Source of the DNA: Alphaproteobacteria bacterium
Lineage (GTDB): Bacteria > Pseudomonadota > Alphaproteobacteria > UBA828
Length of the DNA: 10,002 bases
Reading direction: 5' to 3'
Assembly: GCA_030604165.1 (NCBI GenBank)
Contig: JAUVWK010000076.1
Coordinates: 1-10,002 of the forward strand
Position 1 is the first letter of the stretch. The number at the start of each line of letters is the position of its first letter. The position numbers and the translations under genes are program-made. The notes beneath the pieces were generated by a model. It made no database searches, was not told where the DNA came from, and worked only from the letters and a program-made list of their open reading frames with translations. Positions 1 to 7,405 of the stretch are shown here, piece after piece.

Positions 1-1970
1 ACGCGCGCTTCGCGCGCGCCGAGAAGTTTCTGTGGAAGGTGCGGGCCCATCTGCACTCAGTGACCGGGCGGGCGGAGAACCGCTTGACCTTCGACTTACA
101 GCCCGAGATCGCGCGCCGCATGGGCTATGGGGCCCGCGACGGCAACCTCGCCGTCGAGCGTTTCATGAAGCACTATTTTTTGGTCGCGAAAACGGTTGGC
201 GAGCTGACCCGCGTGCTGTGCGCGGCGCTCGAGGCCGAGCGCCTGCAGCCGCCGCCGGGGCACGCGGAAGGCGCCGGCCTCGGCCCGGAAATCGATGGCT
301 TTCGCATCGCCGGCGGTCGCATCGGCCTAGTGCGCGACGAGGTTTTCGAGGAGCGCCCCGCCCGGCTTCTCAAGCTGTTCCGGCTGGCTCAGATCAGGGG
401 CCTCGACATCCACCCCCATGCCCTGCGGCTGGTGCACCAGAACCTTCGCTTGATCGACCAGAACTTACGGGAGGAGCCGGAAGCGAACCGTCATTTAATG
501 GCCGTCTTGACCGACCGGCGCGATCCCGAGACCGCGCTTCGGCGCATGAACGAGGCCGGCGTGCTGGGCCGGTTCGTGCGCGAATTCGGCCGCGTCGTGG
601 CGCAATCCCAGCACGACATGTACCACGTCTATACGGTCGATGAGCATACGATCCGCGCCGTCGGCGTCTTGTGCCAAATCGAGAACGGCCGGCTCAAGGA
701 CGAGCTGCCCTTGGCCAGCGAGCTGATACACAAGGTGCTCTCGCGCGAGGCCCTTTATCTGGCGGTGTTTCTGCACGACTTGGCCAAGGGCGGGCGCGGC
801 GACCATTCGCTGCTCGGGGCCCGAATTGCCGCGCGCCTTTGCCCGCGGCTCGGCCTCTCGGACCAGGAAACCGATACCGTGGCCTGGATGGTCTCGCGCC
901 ATTTGCTCTTCAGCGAGACCGCCTTCAAGCGCGACGTGAATGACCCGAAGGCGGTGCAGGATTTCGTCGCGGTCATCCAATCGGTGGAACGGCTGCGCCT
1001 GCTTCTGGTGCTCACCGCGGCCGATATCCACGCGGTCGGGCCCGGGCGGTGGAACGCCTGGAAGGGCGGCCTGCTGCGCGAGCTTTATCACCGCGCCGAA
1101 GAGGTGATCACGGGCGGGCACGAGGCCAAGGCAAAGACAGAGCGGGTGGCGGCTGCAAAGACTGCCTTGCGCGCGACGCTCAAGGATTGGCGGGCGGCCG
1201 AGTTCGAGAGCTATGCCAAGCGCTTGCAGCCGCCGTACTGGCTGTCATTCGACCACGATACGCAACTTCGCCACGCCCAGCTGGTGCGCGACGCGGATGG
1301 CCGCAAGGCGCCGCTGGCGCTCGATACGCGAGTTGATAATTTCCGCGCGGTCACGGAAATCACCGTCTATGGGCCCGACCATGCCGGCCTGTTCGCGGCG
1401 GTGGCCGGTGCGATGGCCGTGGGCGGCGCGAGCATCGTGGACGCGAAGGTGTTTACCACCGACGACGGCATGGCCTTGGACATGTTTTGGGTGCAGGACG
1501 CCGACGGCGGCGCCTTCGATGACGATGAAAAACTGGCGCGCACGGTCGGCCTGCTCGAGCAGGCGCTGGCGGGCGAGATCCGTCTCGATAAGGTGTTACG
1601 GGCCAAGCGTTCTTTACCCAAGCGCACGGAGGTCTTTCGGGTCGAGCCGCGGGTGCTGATCGACAATCGCGCCAGTCGGCGTTACACGATCGTCGAAATC
1701 AACGGCCGGGACCGGCCCGGCCTGCTTTACGATATTACCCGTGGGCTCACGGAGCTCGGGCTCTCCATCGTCACCGCGCTGATCTCCACCTACGGCGAGC
1801 GGGCCGTCGATGTGTTTTACGTCAAGGATCGGTTCGGCCTGAAGATCTCCGCCGAGAGCCAGGTGGAGCGTCTGAAGGCTCGTCTGCTGACGGCGCTGAC
1901 CACCGGGCCGACGCAGGAGCGCGGGGCGCCGGACACGGCGGGCTCGCCGGCCGACGCGGCAGCCGAATAG
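1..1970 (+). CDS. glnD: GlnD, bifunctional PII uridylyltransferase / uridylyl-removing enzyme (5' end outside window)
   Basis: GlnD senses glutamine and adds or removes UMP on PII proteins, setting glutamine synthetase activity and nitrogen gene expression in the cytoplasm. The frame is open from base 3 to a TAG at 1968-1970, giving 655 residues. Family members are usually about 900-950 residues, so the N-terminal nucleotidyltransferase catalytic part lies mostly off the left edge. Counting from base 3, the segment begins in the conserved stretch containing TGRAENRLTFDLQ. The HDMYHVYTVDEHT block sits near residue 204. The HD phosphohydrolase motif VFLHDLAKG (H258, D259) follows, with a further conserved His near 300 (SRHLL). 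Two C-terminal ACT domains begin near residues 450 (TVYGPDHAGLF) and 560 (VEINGRDRPGLL). All key uridylyl-removing residues I can check are present. An internal GTG at 39 is not the true start, because homologous sequence continues upstream. murJ follows after 78 bases. Confidence 0.96.
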   Translation, partial: ARFARAEKFLWKVRAHLHSVTGRAENRLTFDLQPEIARRMGYGARDGNLAVERFMKHYFLVAKTVGELTRVLCAALEAERLQPPPGHAEGAGLGPEIDGFRIAGGRIGLVRDEVFEERPARLLKLFRLAQIRGLDIHPHALRLVHQNLRLIDQNLREEPEANRHLMAVLTDRRDPETALRRMNEAGVLGRFVREFGRVVAQSQHDMYHVYTVDEHTIRAVGVLCQIENGRLKDELPLASELIHKVLSREALYLAVFLHDLAKGGRGDHSLLGARIAARLCPRLGLSDQETDTVAWMVSRHLLFSETAFKRDVNDPKAVQDFVAVIQSVERLRLLLVLTAADIHAVGPGRWNAWKGGLLRELYHRAEEVITGGHEAKAKTERVAAAKTALRATLKDWRAAEFESYAKRLQPPYWLSFDHDTQLRHAQLVRDADGRKAPLALDTRVDNFRAVTEITVYGPDHAGLFAAVAGAMAVGGASIVDAKVFTTDDGMALDMFWVQDADGGAFDDDEKLARTVGLLEQALAGEIRLDKVLRAKRSLPKRTEVFRVEPRVLIDNRASRRYTIVEINGRDRPGLLYDITRGLTELGLSIVTALISTYGERAVDVFYVKDRFGLKISAESQVERLKARLLTALTTGPTQERGAPDTAGSPADAAAE

Positions 1971-2048
1971 GCCCCACCGCATCGAGAAACGGTCCGGGCT
2001 CGACCGGGGCGCTTCCGCTCGCCGGTAAAATCAACTACACCTTCCGCC

Positions 2049-3752
2049 ATGGCGATGGCTCGCTGGATCGCGACCGTCGGAAGCTTCACCATGGGCTCCC
2101 GACTGCTCGGCTTTACTCGCGACATACTGATTGCGGCGATCCTGGGCGCCGGCCCGGTGGCCGATGCCTATTTCGTCGCCTTCAAGATACCGAATTTTCT
2201 GCGCCGCCTGTTCGCCGAAGGCGCCTTCAACGCCGGCTTCGTGCCGCAGTTCGCGGGCACGCTGGAGCGCGAAGGCCGCGAATCGGCCAGGTTGTTTGCC
2301 GAGGAAGTCCTGGCCGTCTTGCTATGGGCCCTGCTGCTGTTGGTCATCGCGGCACAGATTGCCATGCCCGGGCTGATGTACGTGCTCGCGCCCGGTTTCG
2401 CGGACGATCCGGAAAAGTTCGACCTCGCGGTCGAGCTGACCCGGCTGACCTTCCCCTATTTGCTGTTTATTTCGCTGGTATCGCTGCTTGGCGGCATTCT
2501 CAACTCGCTCTATCGCTTCGCCGCCGCCGCCGCCACGCCGATCCTGCTCAACCTCTGCCTGATCGCGGCGTTGCTCGGGTTTGCACGCTTCACCGAGACG
2601 CCGGGCCACGCCCTCGCCTACGGCATCTCCGCCGCCGGTATCGTGCAGTTCGTCTGGCTTGTGGTCGCTTGCCGCCGCGCCGGCATGGTGCTGCGGCTGC
2701 CGCGGCCGCGGCTGACGCCCCGGGTCAAGCGTTTGCTCGTGATCATCGCGCCCGCGGCGCTTGGCGCGGGCGTGGCTCAGGTCAATCTCGTGGTCGACGT
2801 GATTATCGCCTCGCTGCTGCCGGAGGGCTCGATCTTGTATCTCTATTACGCCGACCGGGTGAACCAGCTCCCGCTCGGTGTCGTCGGCGTTGCGGTGGGC
2901 ACGGCGTTGTTGCCGCTGCTGGCGCGCCAGCTCCGCGCGGGCCAAGCGGAGGCCGCCGCCCATAGCCAGAACCGCGCCATCGAGGTTGCCCTCCTGCTCA
3001 CCGTACCGGCCGGCGCCGCCCTCATGGTCATGGCGGGGCCCGTGATTGCGGTGCTGTTCGAGCGCGGCGCGTTTGACGCCGCGGCGTCTGCGGCGTCCGC
3101 CTCGGCGCTGGTCGCCTACGCCGCCGGCCTGCCCGCCTTCGTGCTGATCAAGGTATTGACGCCGGGCTTTTTCGCCCGTGCCGACACCAAAACGCCGGTG
3201 CGGATCGCGATCGTCTGCCTGCTCGTCAATGTCGGGCTAAACCTGGCGCTGATGATTCCGTTGGGTCACGTCGGCATCGCGCTGGCGACGACGCTGGCCG
3301 GCTGGCTCAACGCCGCCCTCCTCGTCCGCGGCCTCTATCGGCGCGGCTATTTCGCCGCCGATCCGCGACTGCTTCGGCGTCTGCCCCGCATCGTCTTGGC
3401 CGCGGCCCTGATGGCCGCCGTGCTGTGGCTCATGGTTTGGCAGCTCGAGAGCATCCTTGCCGGCCCGCTCGAACTCCGGGTCGGTGCGCTGGCGGCACTC
3501 ATCGTGGCCGGGCTCGCGAGTTATGGCTTATGCGTACGCGTCTTCGGCGCGGCTTATTTCGGCGACCTCAAAAGTCTGACGCGCCGGGGCCCGTCGGAGC
3601 CGGGTGAAAACGAGTATTGTCCCCCGCCGCCGCCGGGACCGGCGGGGGTGGGAGCGCGGCTTGACCCGCCTTGGGCGGCACGCCATAACTGCCGCGCCCG
3701 CCGGTCCGGCGCGGCGACGCTCGGGCGTCTCTGGAGGAGCACGAGGGCATGA
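2049..3752 (+). CDS. murJ: MurJ (MviN), lipid II flippase
   Basis: MurJ is an inner-membrane MOP-superfamily transporter that flips lipid II to the periplasm for peptidoglycan synthesis. The ATG at 2049 puts the key residues at their familiar E. coli MurJ positions: R18 and R24 (SRLLGFTRD), D39 (GPVADAYF), R52 (NFLRRLFAEGAF) and R270 (YYADRVNQLP). That supports this start, although no clear Shine-Dalgarno sequence precedes it. Many hydrophobic helices run through to about residue 510, as expected for 14 membrane segments. The predicted protein is 567 residues, against roughly 510-530 for the family. The last ~50 residues after SLTRRGP are Pro/Arg-rich, look like translated spacer, and cover a GC hairpin and the trpS ribosome binding site. 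The stop overlaps the trpS start as ATGA. Either the tail is real, with coupled translation, or a stop has been lost by a small frameshift. A GCC-type triplet run at 2519-2534 encodes an alanine stretch. Confidence 0.95.
   Translation: MAMARWIATVGSFTMGSRLLGFTRDILIAAILGAGPVADAYFVAFKIPNFLRRLFAEGAFNAGFVPQFAGTLEREGRESARLFAEEVLAVLLWALLLLVIAAQIAMPGLMYVLAPGFADDPEKFDLAVELTRLTFPYLLFISLVSLLGGILNSLYRFAAAAATPILLNLCLIAALLGFARFTETPGHALAYGISAAGIVQFVWLVVACRRAGMVLRLPRPRLTPRVKRLLVIIAPAALGAGVAQVNLVVDVIIASLLPEGSILYLYYADRVNQLPLGVVGVAVGTALLPLLARQLRAGQAEAAAHSQNRAIEVALLLTVPAGAALMVMAGPVIAVLFERGAFDAAASAASASALVAYAAGLPAFVLIKVLTPGFFARADTKTPVRIAIVCLLVNVGLNLALMIPLGHVGIALATTLAGWLNAALLVRGLYRRGYFAADPRLLRRLPRIVLAAALMAAVLWLMVWQLESILAGPLELRVGALAALIVAGLASYGLCVRVFGAAYFGDLKSLTRRGPSEPGENEYCPPPPPGPAGVGARLDPPWAARHNCRARRSGAATLGRLWRSTRA
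3621..3648 (+). other. GC-rich hairpin inside the murJ tail, upstream of trpS
   Basis: Bases 3621-3629 (cccccgccg) are perfectly complementary to 3640-3648 (cggcggggg), giving a 9-bp all-GC stem with a 10-base loop. A shorter competing stem is also possible inside it. No T-run follows on the plus strand, so it is not a canonical intrinsic terminator. Its position just past where MurJ proteins normally end suggests that this stretch was once intergenic. Confidence 0.5.
3733..3738 (+). promoter_or_regulatory. Ribosome binding site of trpS
   Basis: GGAGGA lies 10 bases before the ATG at 3749. It supports that ATG as the trpS start and lies inside the annotated murJ reading frame, so trpS can be initiated independently of MurJ termination. 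Confidence 0.7.
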
Positions 3753-4741
3753 AGCGCGTTTTCTCGGGGGTGCAACCGACCGGCAACCTGCATCTCGGCA
3801 ATTATCTCGGGGCGATCAAGAACTGGGTCGCCATGCAGGAAGGGTATGACTGCATTTAGTGCATCGTCGATCTGCACGCCATTACGTTGCCGCAGGATCC
3901 GGCCGAGCTGCGCGCCAGTACGCGCGAGGTGACGGCGGGCCTGATCGCCGCCGGCATCGATGCCAGCAATTGCATCATTTTCAATCAGAGCCAGGTGGCG
4001 GGTCACGCGGAGCTGGCTTGGCTGCTCACCTGCCTGACCCCGCTGGGTTGGCTCAACCGCATGACCCAATTCAAGGAGAAGGCGGGTAAAAACCGCGACA
4101 ACGCGGTGCTCGGGCTCTATGCCTATCCGGTTCTGATGGCCGCCGACATCCTGCTTTATCAGGCGACGCATGTGCCGGTCGGCAACGATCAGAAACAGCA
4201 TTTGGAGCTTTCGCGCGACATCGCCGGCGCCTTCAATCACACCTACGGGAGCGACTATTTCCCGTTGCCCGAACCGATTATTCTGGGCGCCGCCGCGCGC
4301 GTCATGAGCCTGCGCGACGGTCGCCAAAAAATGAGCAAGTCCGATTCCTCGGAAAATTCGCGCATCAATCTCACCGACGACGACGATACGATCGCGCGCA
4401 AGATTCGCAAGGCCAAAACCGATTCCGAGCCGGGCCTGAGCTACGATCCGGAGCGCCGCCCCGAAGCCGCCAATCTGCTCGGCATTTACGCCGCGCTGGC
4501 GGGTGAGCCGCTCGATGCCGTGACGGCCCAGTTCGCCGCTTCCGGGTTCGCCGATTTCAAGCGAACGCTGGCCGAATTGGCGGTCGCCAAAGTCGGCCCC
4601 ATCGGCGCCGAAATGCGTCGGCTCATGGCGGACCAAGGTTACATCGACGGTGTCCTGCGCGACGGTGTCGAGCGGGCCAGCGCGATTGCCGATAAGAACC
4701 TGGCCGAGATTCAAGACTTGGTCGGCTTGTTGCGGGCGTAG
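3749..4741 (+). pseudogene. trpS: trpS, tryptophanyl-tRNA synthetase, with in-frame TAG at codon 37
   Basis: TrpS charges tRNA-Trp with tryptophan in the cytoplasm and is normally essential. The frame is 331 codons including the stop, matching the usual ~330-residue class Ic enzyme. The HIGH-type signature is TGNLHLGNY (residues 11-19). KMSKS is intact at residues 194-198, followed by DSSENSRINL, and the conserved NDQKQHLEL block is present. Codon 37 (3857-3859) is TAG within Y-D-C-I-[stop]-C-I-V-D, where homologues have Tyr or Phe (E. coli has HCIYCIVD). A TAT or TAC codon would need one base change. Frame and conservation continue undisturbed for the remaining 294 codons, so this looks like a very recent mutation or a sequence error. 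A restart at the TTG at 3887 would lose the HIGH motif and should be inactive. glnD, trpS itself and the gene ending at 9690 also use TAG as their terminal stop, which argues against TAG reassignment. Confidence 0.9.
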
Positions 4742-4786
4742 TTTGAGCGGCTCGTCTGGCTGGCGAGCATTGCATTAGGGCATTTC

Positions 4787-4798
4787 CCACGCGCGTGG
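4787..4798. repeat. Perfect 12-base palindrome (ccacgcgcgtgg)
   Basis: The sequence equals its own reverse complement. It ends four bases before the large stem-loop that starts at 4803. It could be a dyad operator or part of the same palindromic element. Nothing in the sequence decides which. Confidence 0.5.
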
Positions 4799-4802
4799 AA
4801 TC

Positions 4803-4879
4803 GCACCGGCCCACGCCCCCTCCCGGCCACCCATGGCAGCATATGCTTAGGGTGGCCGGGAGGGCGCGCGGGCCGGTGC
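4803..4879. repeat. Large near-perfect inverted repeat / stem-loop downstream of trpS
   Basis: The 30-base arms 4803-4832 and 4850-4879 pair with only two mismatches (4813 with 4869, and 4817 with 4865). The loop is 17 bases (4833-4849). The inner part of the stem, cctcccggccaccc against gggtggccgggagg, is perfect. The loop itself contains the perfect palindrome agcatatgct (4838-4847). The stem is very GC-rich and should be extremely stable in RNA. No T-run follows on either strand, so it is not a textbook intrinsic terminator. It may end or protect the trpS transcript, form a structured RNA, or be a dispersed palindromic repeat. Confidence 0.75.
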
Positions 4880-4932
4880 CGTTCAATCTTGAAATGCACC
4901 GGCAAGGCATTCCACCGCAGCAATCTGCGAGA

Positions 4933-4966
4933 TTTTGCTTGCCCTGACATGCGATGGGGAGCAAAA
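4933..4966. repeat. Small inverted repeat (ttttgct ... agcaaaa)
   Basis: Bases 4933-4939 pair perfectly with 4960-4966 around a 20-base spacer that contains an inner ccc/ggg pair. It lies about 75 bases upstream of the permease start and stands out as AT-rich in a GC-rich region. It could be a leader hairpin or a protein-binding dyad. Confidence 0.35.
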
Positions 4967-5041
4967 GCAGGGCCACGTCCGGTCCGCCGACATTCGGTCA
5001 CACGAGCCTCGCAGAGGGCTTGACCAGGCAACATCGCGCGC

Positions 5042-5959
5042 ATGGAAATCTATCTTCCGATCGCCGAGATATCGACGAACGTCTTTTTGCTGCTCGGGCT
5101 AGGCGGCGCGGTCGGCTTTCTCTCCGGCATGTTCGGCATCGGCGGCGGCTTCCTGATGACGCCCTTGCTGATCTTTCTCGGCATCCCGCCAACCGTTGCG
5201 GTCGGCACGGGCACCAACCTGATCGTGGCCTCCTCCGTCTCCGGCATGATGGCCCATTGGCGGCGCGGCAATGTGGATTTCCGCATGGGCGGGATCTTTC
5301 TGATTGGCGGCGTCGGTGGCGCTTGGCTCGGTGTTTGGTTGTTCAGAGTGCTCAGCGAGGCCGGCCAGATCGATTTGGTGATTTCGCTGTTCTACGTCGT
5401 CTTCTTGACCGCCATCGGCGGCCTGATGGGCATCGAAAGTTTTCGCACGACCCTACGCCGCAGGCGCAAGGTGCGGCGCAAGGCCCATCGCCATACCTGG
5501 ATGCACGGCCTGCCGCTGAAGCTCCGCTTTCGCCGCTCCAAGCTCTATGTCAGCGCGCTACCGCCCGTCGCGATCGGCTTCATGGTCGGCATGCTCGCGT
5601 CTTTCATGGGGGTGGGCGGCGGCTTCATCATGGTGCCGGCGATGATCTACATCCTCGGCATGCCGACCGCCGTTGTCGTCGGCACGTCATTGTTCGGCAT
5701 TGTCGTGGTGAGCGCGATCTCATGCTTCGCGCATGCGCTCAGCAACCAAAATGTCGATGTCATCTTGGCGCTGCTGCTGGCCGTGGGTGGCGTCATCGGA
5801 GCCCAGTACGGTAGTAAGCTGGGCGCGAAATTGCGGGCCGAGCATCTGCGCGGTCTGCTTGCCTTGATGGTGCTCACCGTGGGCGCGCGGTTGGCCTACG
5901 ATCTGGTCATCGAGCCCGACGACCTATTCTCCATCGCCTTGCTGGAACAGTTGCGATGA
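5042..5959 (+). CDS. TSUP-family (TauE/SafE-type) sulfite/organosulfur exporter-like permease
   Basis: This is a 305-residue integral membrane protein of the 4-toluene sulfonate uptake permease family. Known members are implicated in moving sulfite, sulfoacetate or related organic anions across the inner membrane; the substrate here is unknown. The two-fold internal repeat is visible. SGMFGIGGGFLMTPLLI (near residue 28) mirrors ASFMGVGGGFIMVPAMI (near 186), each with the family's GxGGGF loop, and each is followed by a VGT motif (VAVGTGTN, VVVGTSLF). A strongly basic segment (residues 139-166, rich in Arg, Lys and His) joins the halves and is probably cytoplasmic. The ATG at 5042 gives an N-terminus that leads directly into the first helix; no strong Shine-Dalgarno sequence precedes it. 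The stop overlaps the next start as ATGA, so the two genes are very likely translationally coupled. Confidence 0.9.
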   Translation: MEIYLPIAEISTNVFLLLGLGGAVGFLSGMFGIGGGFLMTPLLIFLGIPPTVAVGTGTNLIVASSVSGMMAHWRRGNVDFRMGGIFLIGGVGGAWLGVWLFRVLSEAGQIDLVISLFYVVFLTAIGGLMGIESFRTTLRRRRKVRRKAHRHTWMHGLPLKLRFRRSKLYVSALPPVAIGFMVGMLASFMGVGGGFIMVPAMIYILGMPTAVVVGTSLFGIVVVSAISCFAHALSNQNVDVILALLLAVGGVIGAQYGSKLGAKLRAEHLRGLLALMVLTVGARLAYDLVIEPDDLFSIALLEQLR

Positions 5960-6744
5960 GACGCCGTTCACCCAGGCTCTCGCGCAAGCTCTCTGTGGCG
6001 CTGCTGGCCTTGCTCGGGGTCGCGGTGGCCGGCCTTCTAGCCGCCTCTCCGGGGGCGCGGGCGTTCGAGGAAAATCTCATCGTCGACCTTTCCGCGCACG
6101 TCATCGAGATCGATTCCAGCTTCAGCGGCACGTCGATCCTGCTGTTCGGCGCCACCGACGCACCGGGCGACGTAATCGTCGCTGCGCGCGGCCCGGTTGA
6201 GCCCACAGTGGTGCGCCGCAAACGCCGCGTCGCCGGCATCTGGATCAACCAAGACGCGGTCGCGTTCGACGCGGTGCCGCGCTACTACGCCGTAGCCGCC
6301 TCGCGGCCCCTTGAAGACCTCGGGCTCGAAGATCTTCTGGTCGAGCACAATATCGGCGTCGAGCGGCTGGCGCTCGAGCCGCTCTGGGCCGCGACCGAGG
6401 AACCGATCGCGGCGTTTCGCGAGGCGTTGCGACGCATCATGGCGCGCAGCGCGCTTTACCCGACTGAATTGGGCGAGGTCAGGTTTATCGACGACAGCCT
6501 GTTTCGGGTGACGCTCAACTTCCCGGCCAACGTGCCGCTCGGCCACTATGAGGCCGAGATATTCCTGATTCAGGATGGCCGGATGACAGAGCTGAAAACC
6601 ACGACCCTCGAGATCCGCAAAAGTGGGCTTTCGGCGGAATTATTTGGCTTCGCCAACCAGAGCCCCGCCTTGTACGGCCTGATTGCCATCGCGGCGGCGT
6701 TGGTGGCAGGATGGGTCGGTAGCTTGGTGTTCCGGAAGGTGTGA
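5956..6744 (+). CDS. TIGR02186-type (Alph_Pro_TM) exported membrane protein, function unknown
   Basis: This 262-residue protein resembles the alphaproteobacterial family of conserved hypothetical membrane proteins that commonly sits next to TSUP permeases. It starts with a basic N-region and a hydrophobic stretch (residues 11-30) ending in ARA-F, so signal cleavage after A36 is plausible. The mature part is a roughly 200-residue periplasmic domain. Family-like segments are SGTSILLFGA, GDVIVAARGP, VVRRKRRVAGIWIN and FDAVPRYYAVAASRPL. One C-terminal transmembrane helix (about 240-258) ends in a short FRKV tail, giving a type I topology. The start overlaps the permease stop by four bases, and the usp gene begins 13 bases after its stop. 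I infer a periplasmic partner or regulator of the permease. The family has no established biochemical role that I know of. Confidence 0.85.
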   Translation: MRRRSPRLSRKLSVALLALLGVAVAGLLAASPGARAFEENLIVDLSAHVIEIDSSFSGTSILLFGATDAPGDVIVAARGPVEPTVVRRKRRVAGIWINQDAVAFDAVPRYYAVAASRPLEDLGLEDLLVEHNIGVERLALEPLWAATEEPIAAFREALRRIMARSALYPTELGEVRFIDDSLFRVTLNFPANVPLGHYEAEIFLIQDGRMTELKTTTLEIRKSGLSAELFGFANQSPALYGLIAIAAALVAGWVGSLVFRKV

Positions 6745-6757
6745 AGGAAATGACCGG

Positions 6758-7261
6758 ATGAGCGCTGAGGCGGAAACCGAGCGAGGCGCGCATGTCGCCG
6801 GGCATGTTACCTTTTTGGTCGGTGTCGCGCCTGACGCTCACTCGCAGGTAGCCGCGCGTTTCGCCGCGCTTAGAGCGCAGAATTCGGGCGGCAGGGTGGC
6901 GCTGTTGCATGTGGTTCAGCCGCCCGACTTTCAGCATTGGGCCGCGGTCGGGGATCTCATGCGCGAGGAGACCAAGGCAGAGGCCATGCGGCTGCTTCAG
7001 GATATCGCGGACGAGGTGGTCAAGGTCACCGCGACGCAGCCCCGGCTGCACGTGCGTGAGGGGCGCATTGGCGACGAGATCCTCAAGCACGTGGCGGATG
7101 ATCCCACTATCGATCTGCGAGTGGTCGGCGCCGCCCCGCCCGATCAAGGACATGGCTCGCTGGTCTCTTGGCTTGCCGGCCAACTCGCGGGGCAACTTCA
7201 TATCCCGCTGGTCGTCGTGCCGGGCAACTTGACCGACCGACAGCTGCAGGATCTGACCTGA
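6758..7261 (+). CDS. Universal stress protein (UspA) family protein
   Basis: This is a single Usp domain of 167 residues with the usual alternating alpha/beta pattern. Strand 1 is HVTFLVGVAPDAHSQ, strand 2 is RVALLHVVQP (residues 46-55), and the C-terminal strands are DLRVVGAA (119-126) and IPLVVVPG (149-156). Usp proteins are small cytoplasmic stress or energy-state responders. The family ATP-binding pattern G-2x-G-9x-G-(S/T) is not matched cleanly here: after GAA the sequence is PPDQGHGSLVSWLAGQLAGQ. This may therefore be a non-ATP-binding type. I chose the ATG at 6758 over the longer frame from 6683 because AAGGA (6744-6748) precedes it at 9 bases. The longer frame would also overlap the upstream membrane helix coding. 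It is the third gene of a probable operon with the permease. Confidence 0.88.
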   Translation: MSAEAETERGAHVAGHVTFLVGVAPDAHSQVAARFAALRAQNSGGRVALLHVVQPPDFQHWAAVGDLMREETKAEAMRLLQDIADEVVKVTATQPRLHVREGRIGDEILKHVADDPTIDLRVVGAAPPDQGHGSLVSWLAGQLAGQLHIPLVVVPGNLTDRQLQDLT

Positions 7262-7289
7262 GCCTGCCCGCCGGCGACTGAGATCGGCA

Positions 7290-7310
7290 ACGGCCGGGCG
7301 ATACGGCCGT
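7290..7310 (+). terminator. Possible terminator hairpin after the usp gene
   Basis: acggccg (7290-7296) pairs perfectly with cggccgt (7304-7310) around a 7-base loop. The T-rich stretch (about 7325-7345) begins some 15 bases later rather than directly after the stem, so this is at best an atypical terminator. It sits 29 bases past the usp stop. Confidence 0.35.
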
Positions 7311-7405
7311 GGCGGAGCCTGATCGTATTCTGTTTGTTCTTTTCTTGCCTACCTCCTTGGAGACCCGCTCATACCCCCAAATACGCCAGGCTTAAGCTTG
7401 ATCTA

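Larger units (their letters stand above)
4742..5041. other. 300-base intergenic region rich in inverted repeats
   Basis: No convincing coding sequence lies between trpS and the permease. The left part holds a small hairpin (gctcg 4750-4754 with cgagc 4764-4768), a 12-base palindrome and a large stem-loop. The right part holds one further small inverted repeat and then about 75 bases without recognisable structure. I see no strong sigma-70-type promoter. A TTGACC at 5020-5025 is too close to the permease start to serve it. Confidence 0.7.

Noticed and set aside
3857..3859. TAG recoding (pyrrolysine or reassigned amber) in trpS
   Set aside because: TAG ends three genes in this window, including trpS itself. 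The site aligns with Tyr or Phe in homologues, and no recoding element is evident. A mutation or sequence error is simpler.
3554..4714. 386-residue minus-strand open frame opposite trpS and the end of murJ
   Set aside because: It lies antisense to an obvious trpS and has a composition typical of mirrored GC-rich coding sequence, with no recognisable domain. The long open frame is a by-product of the codon bias of trpS.
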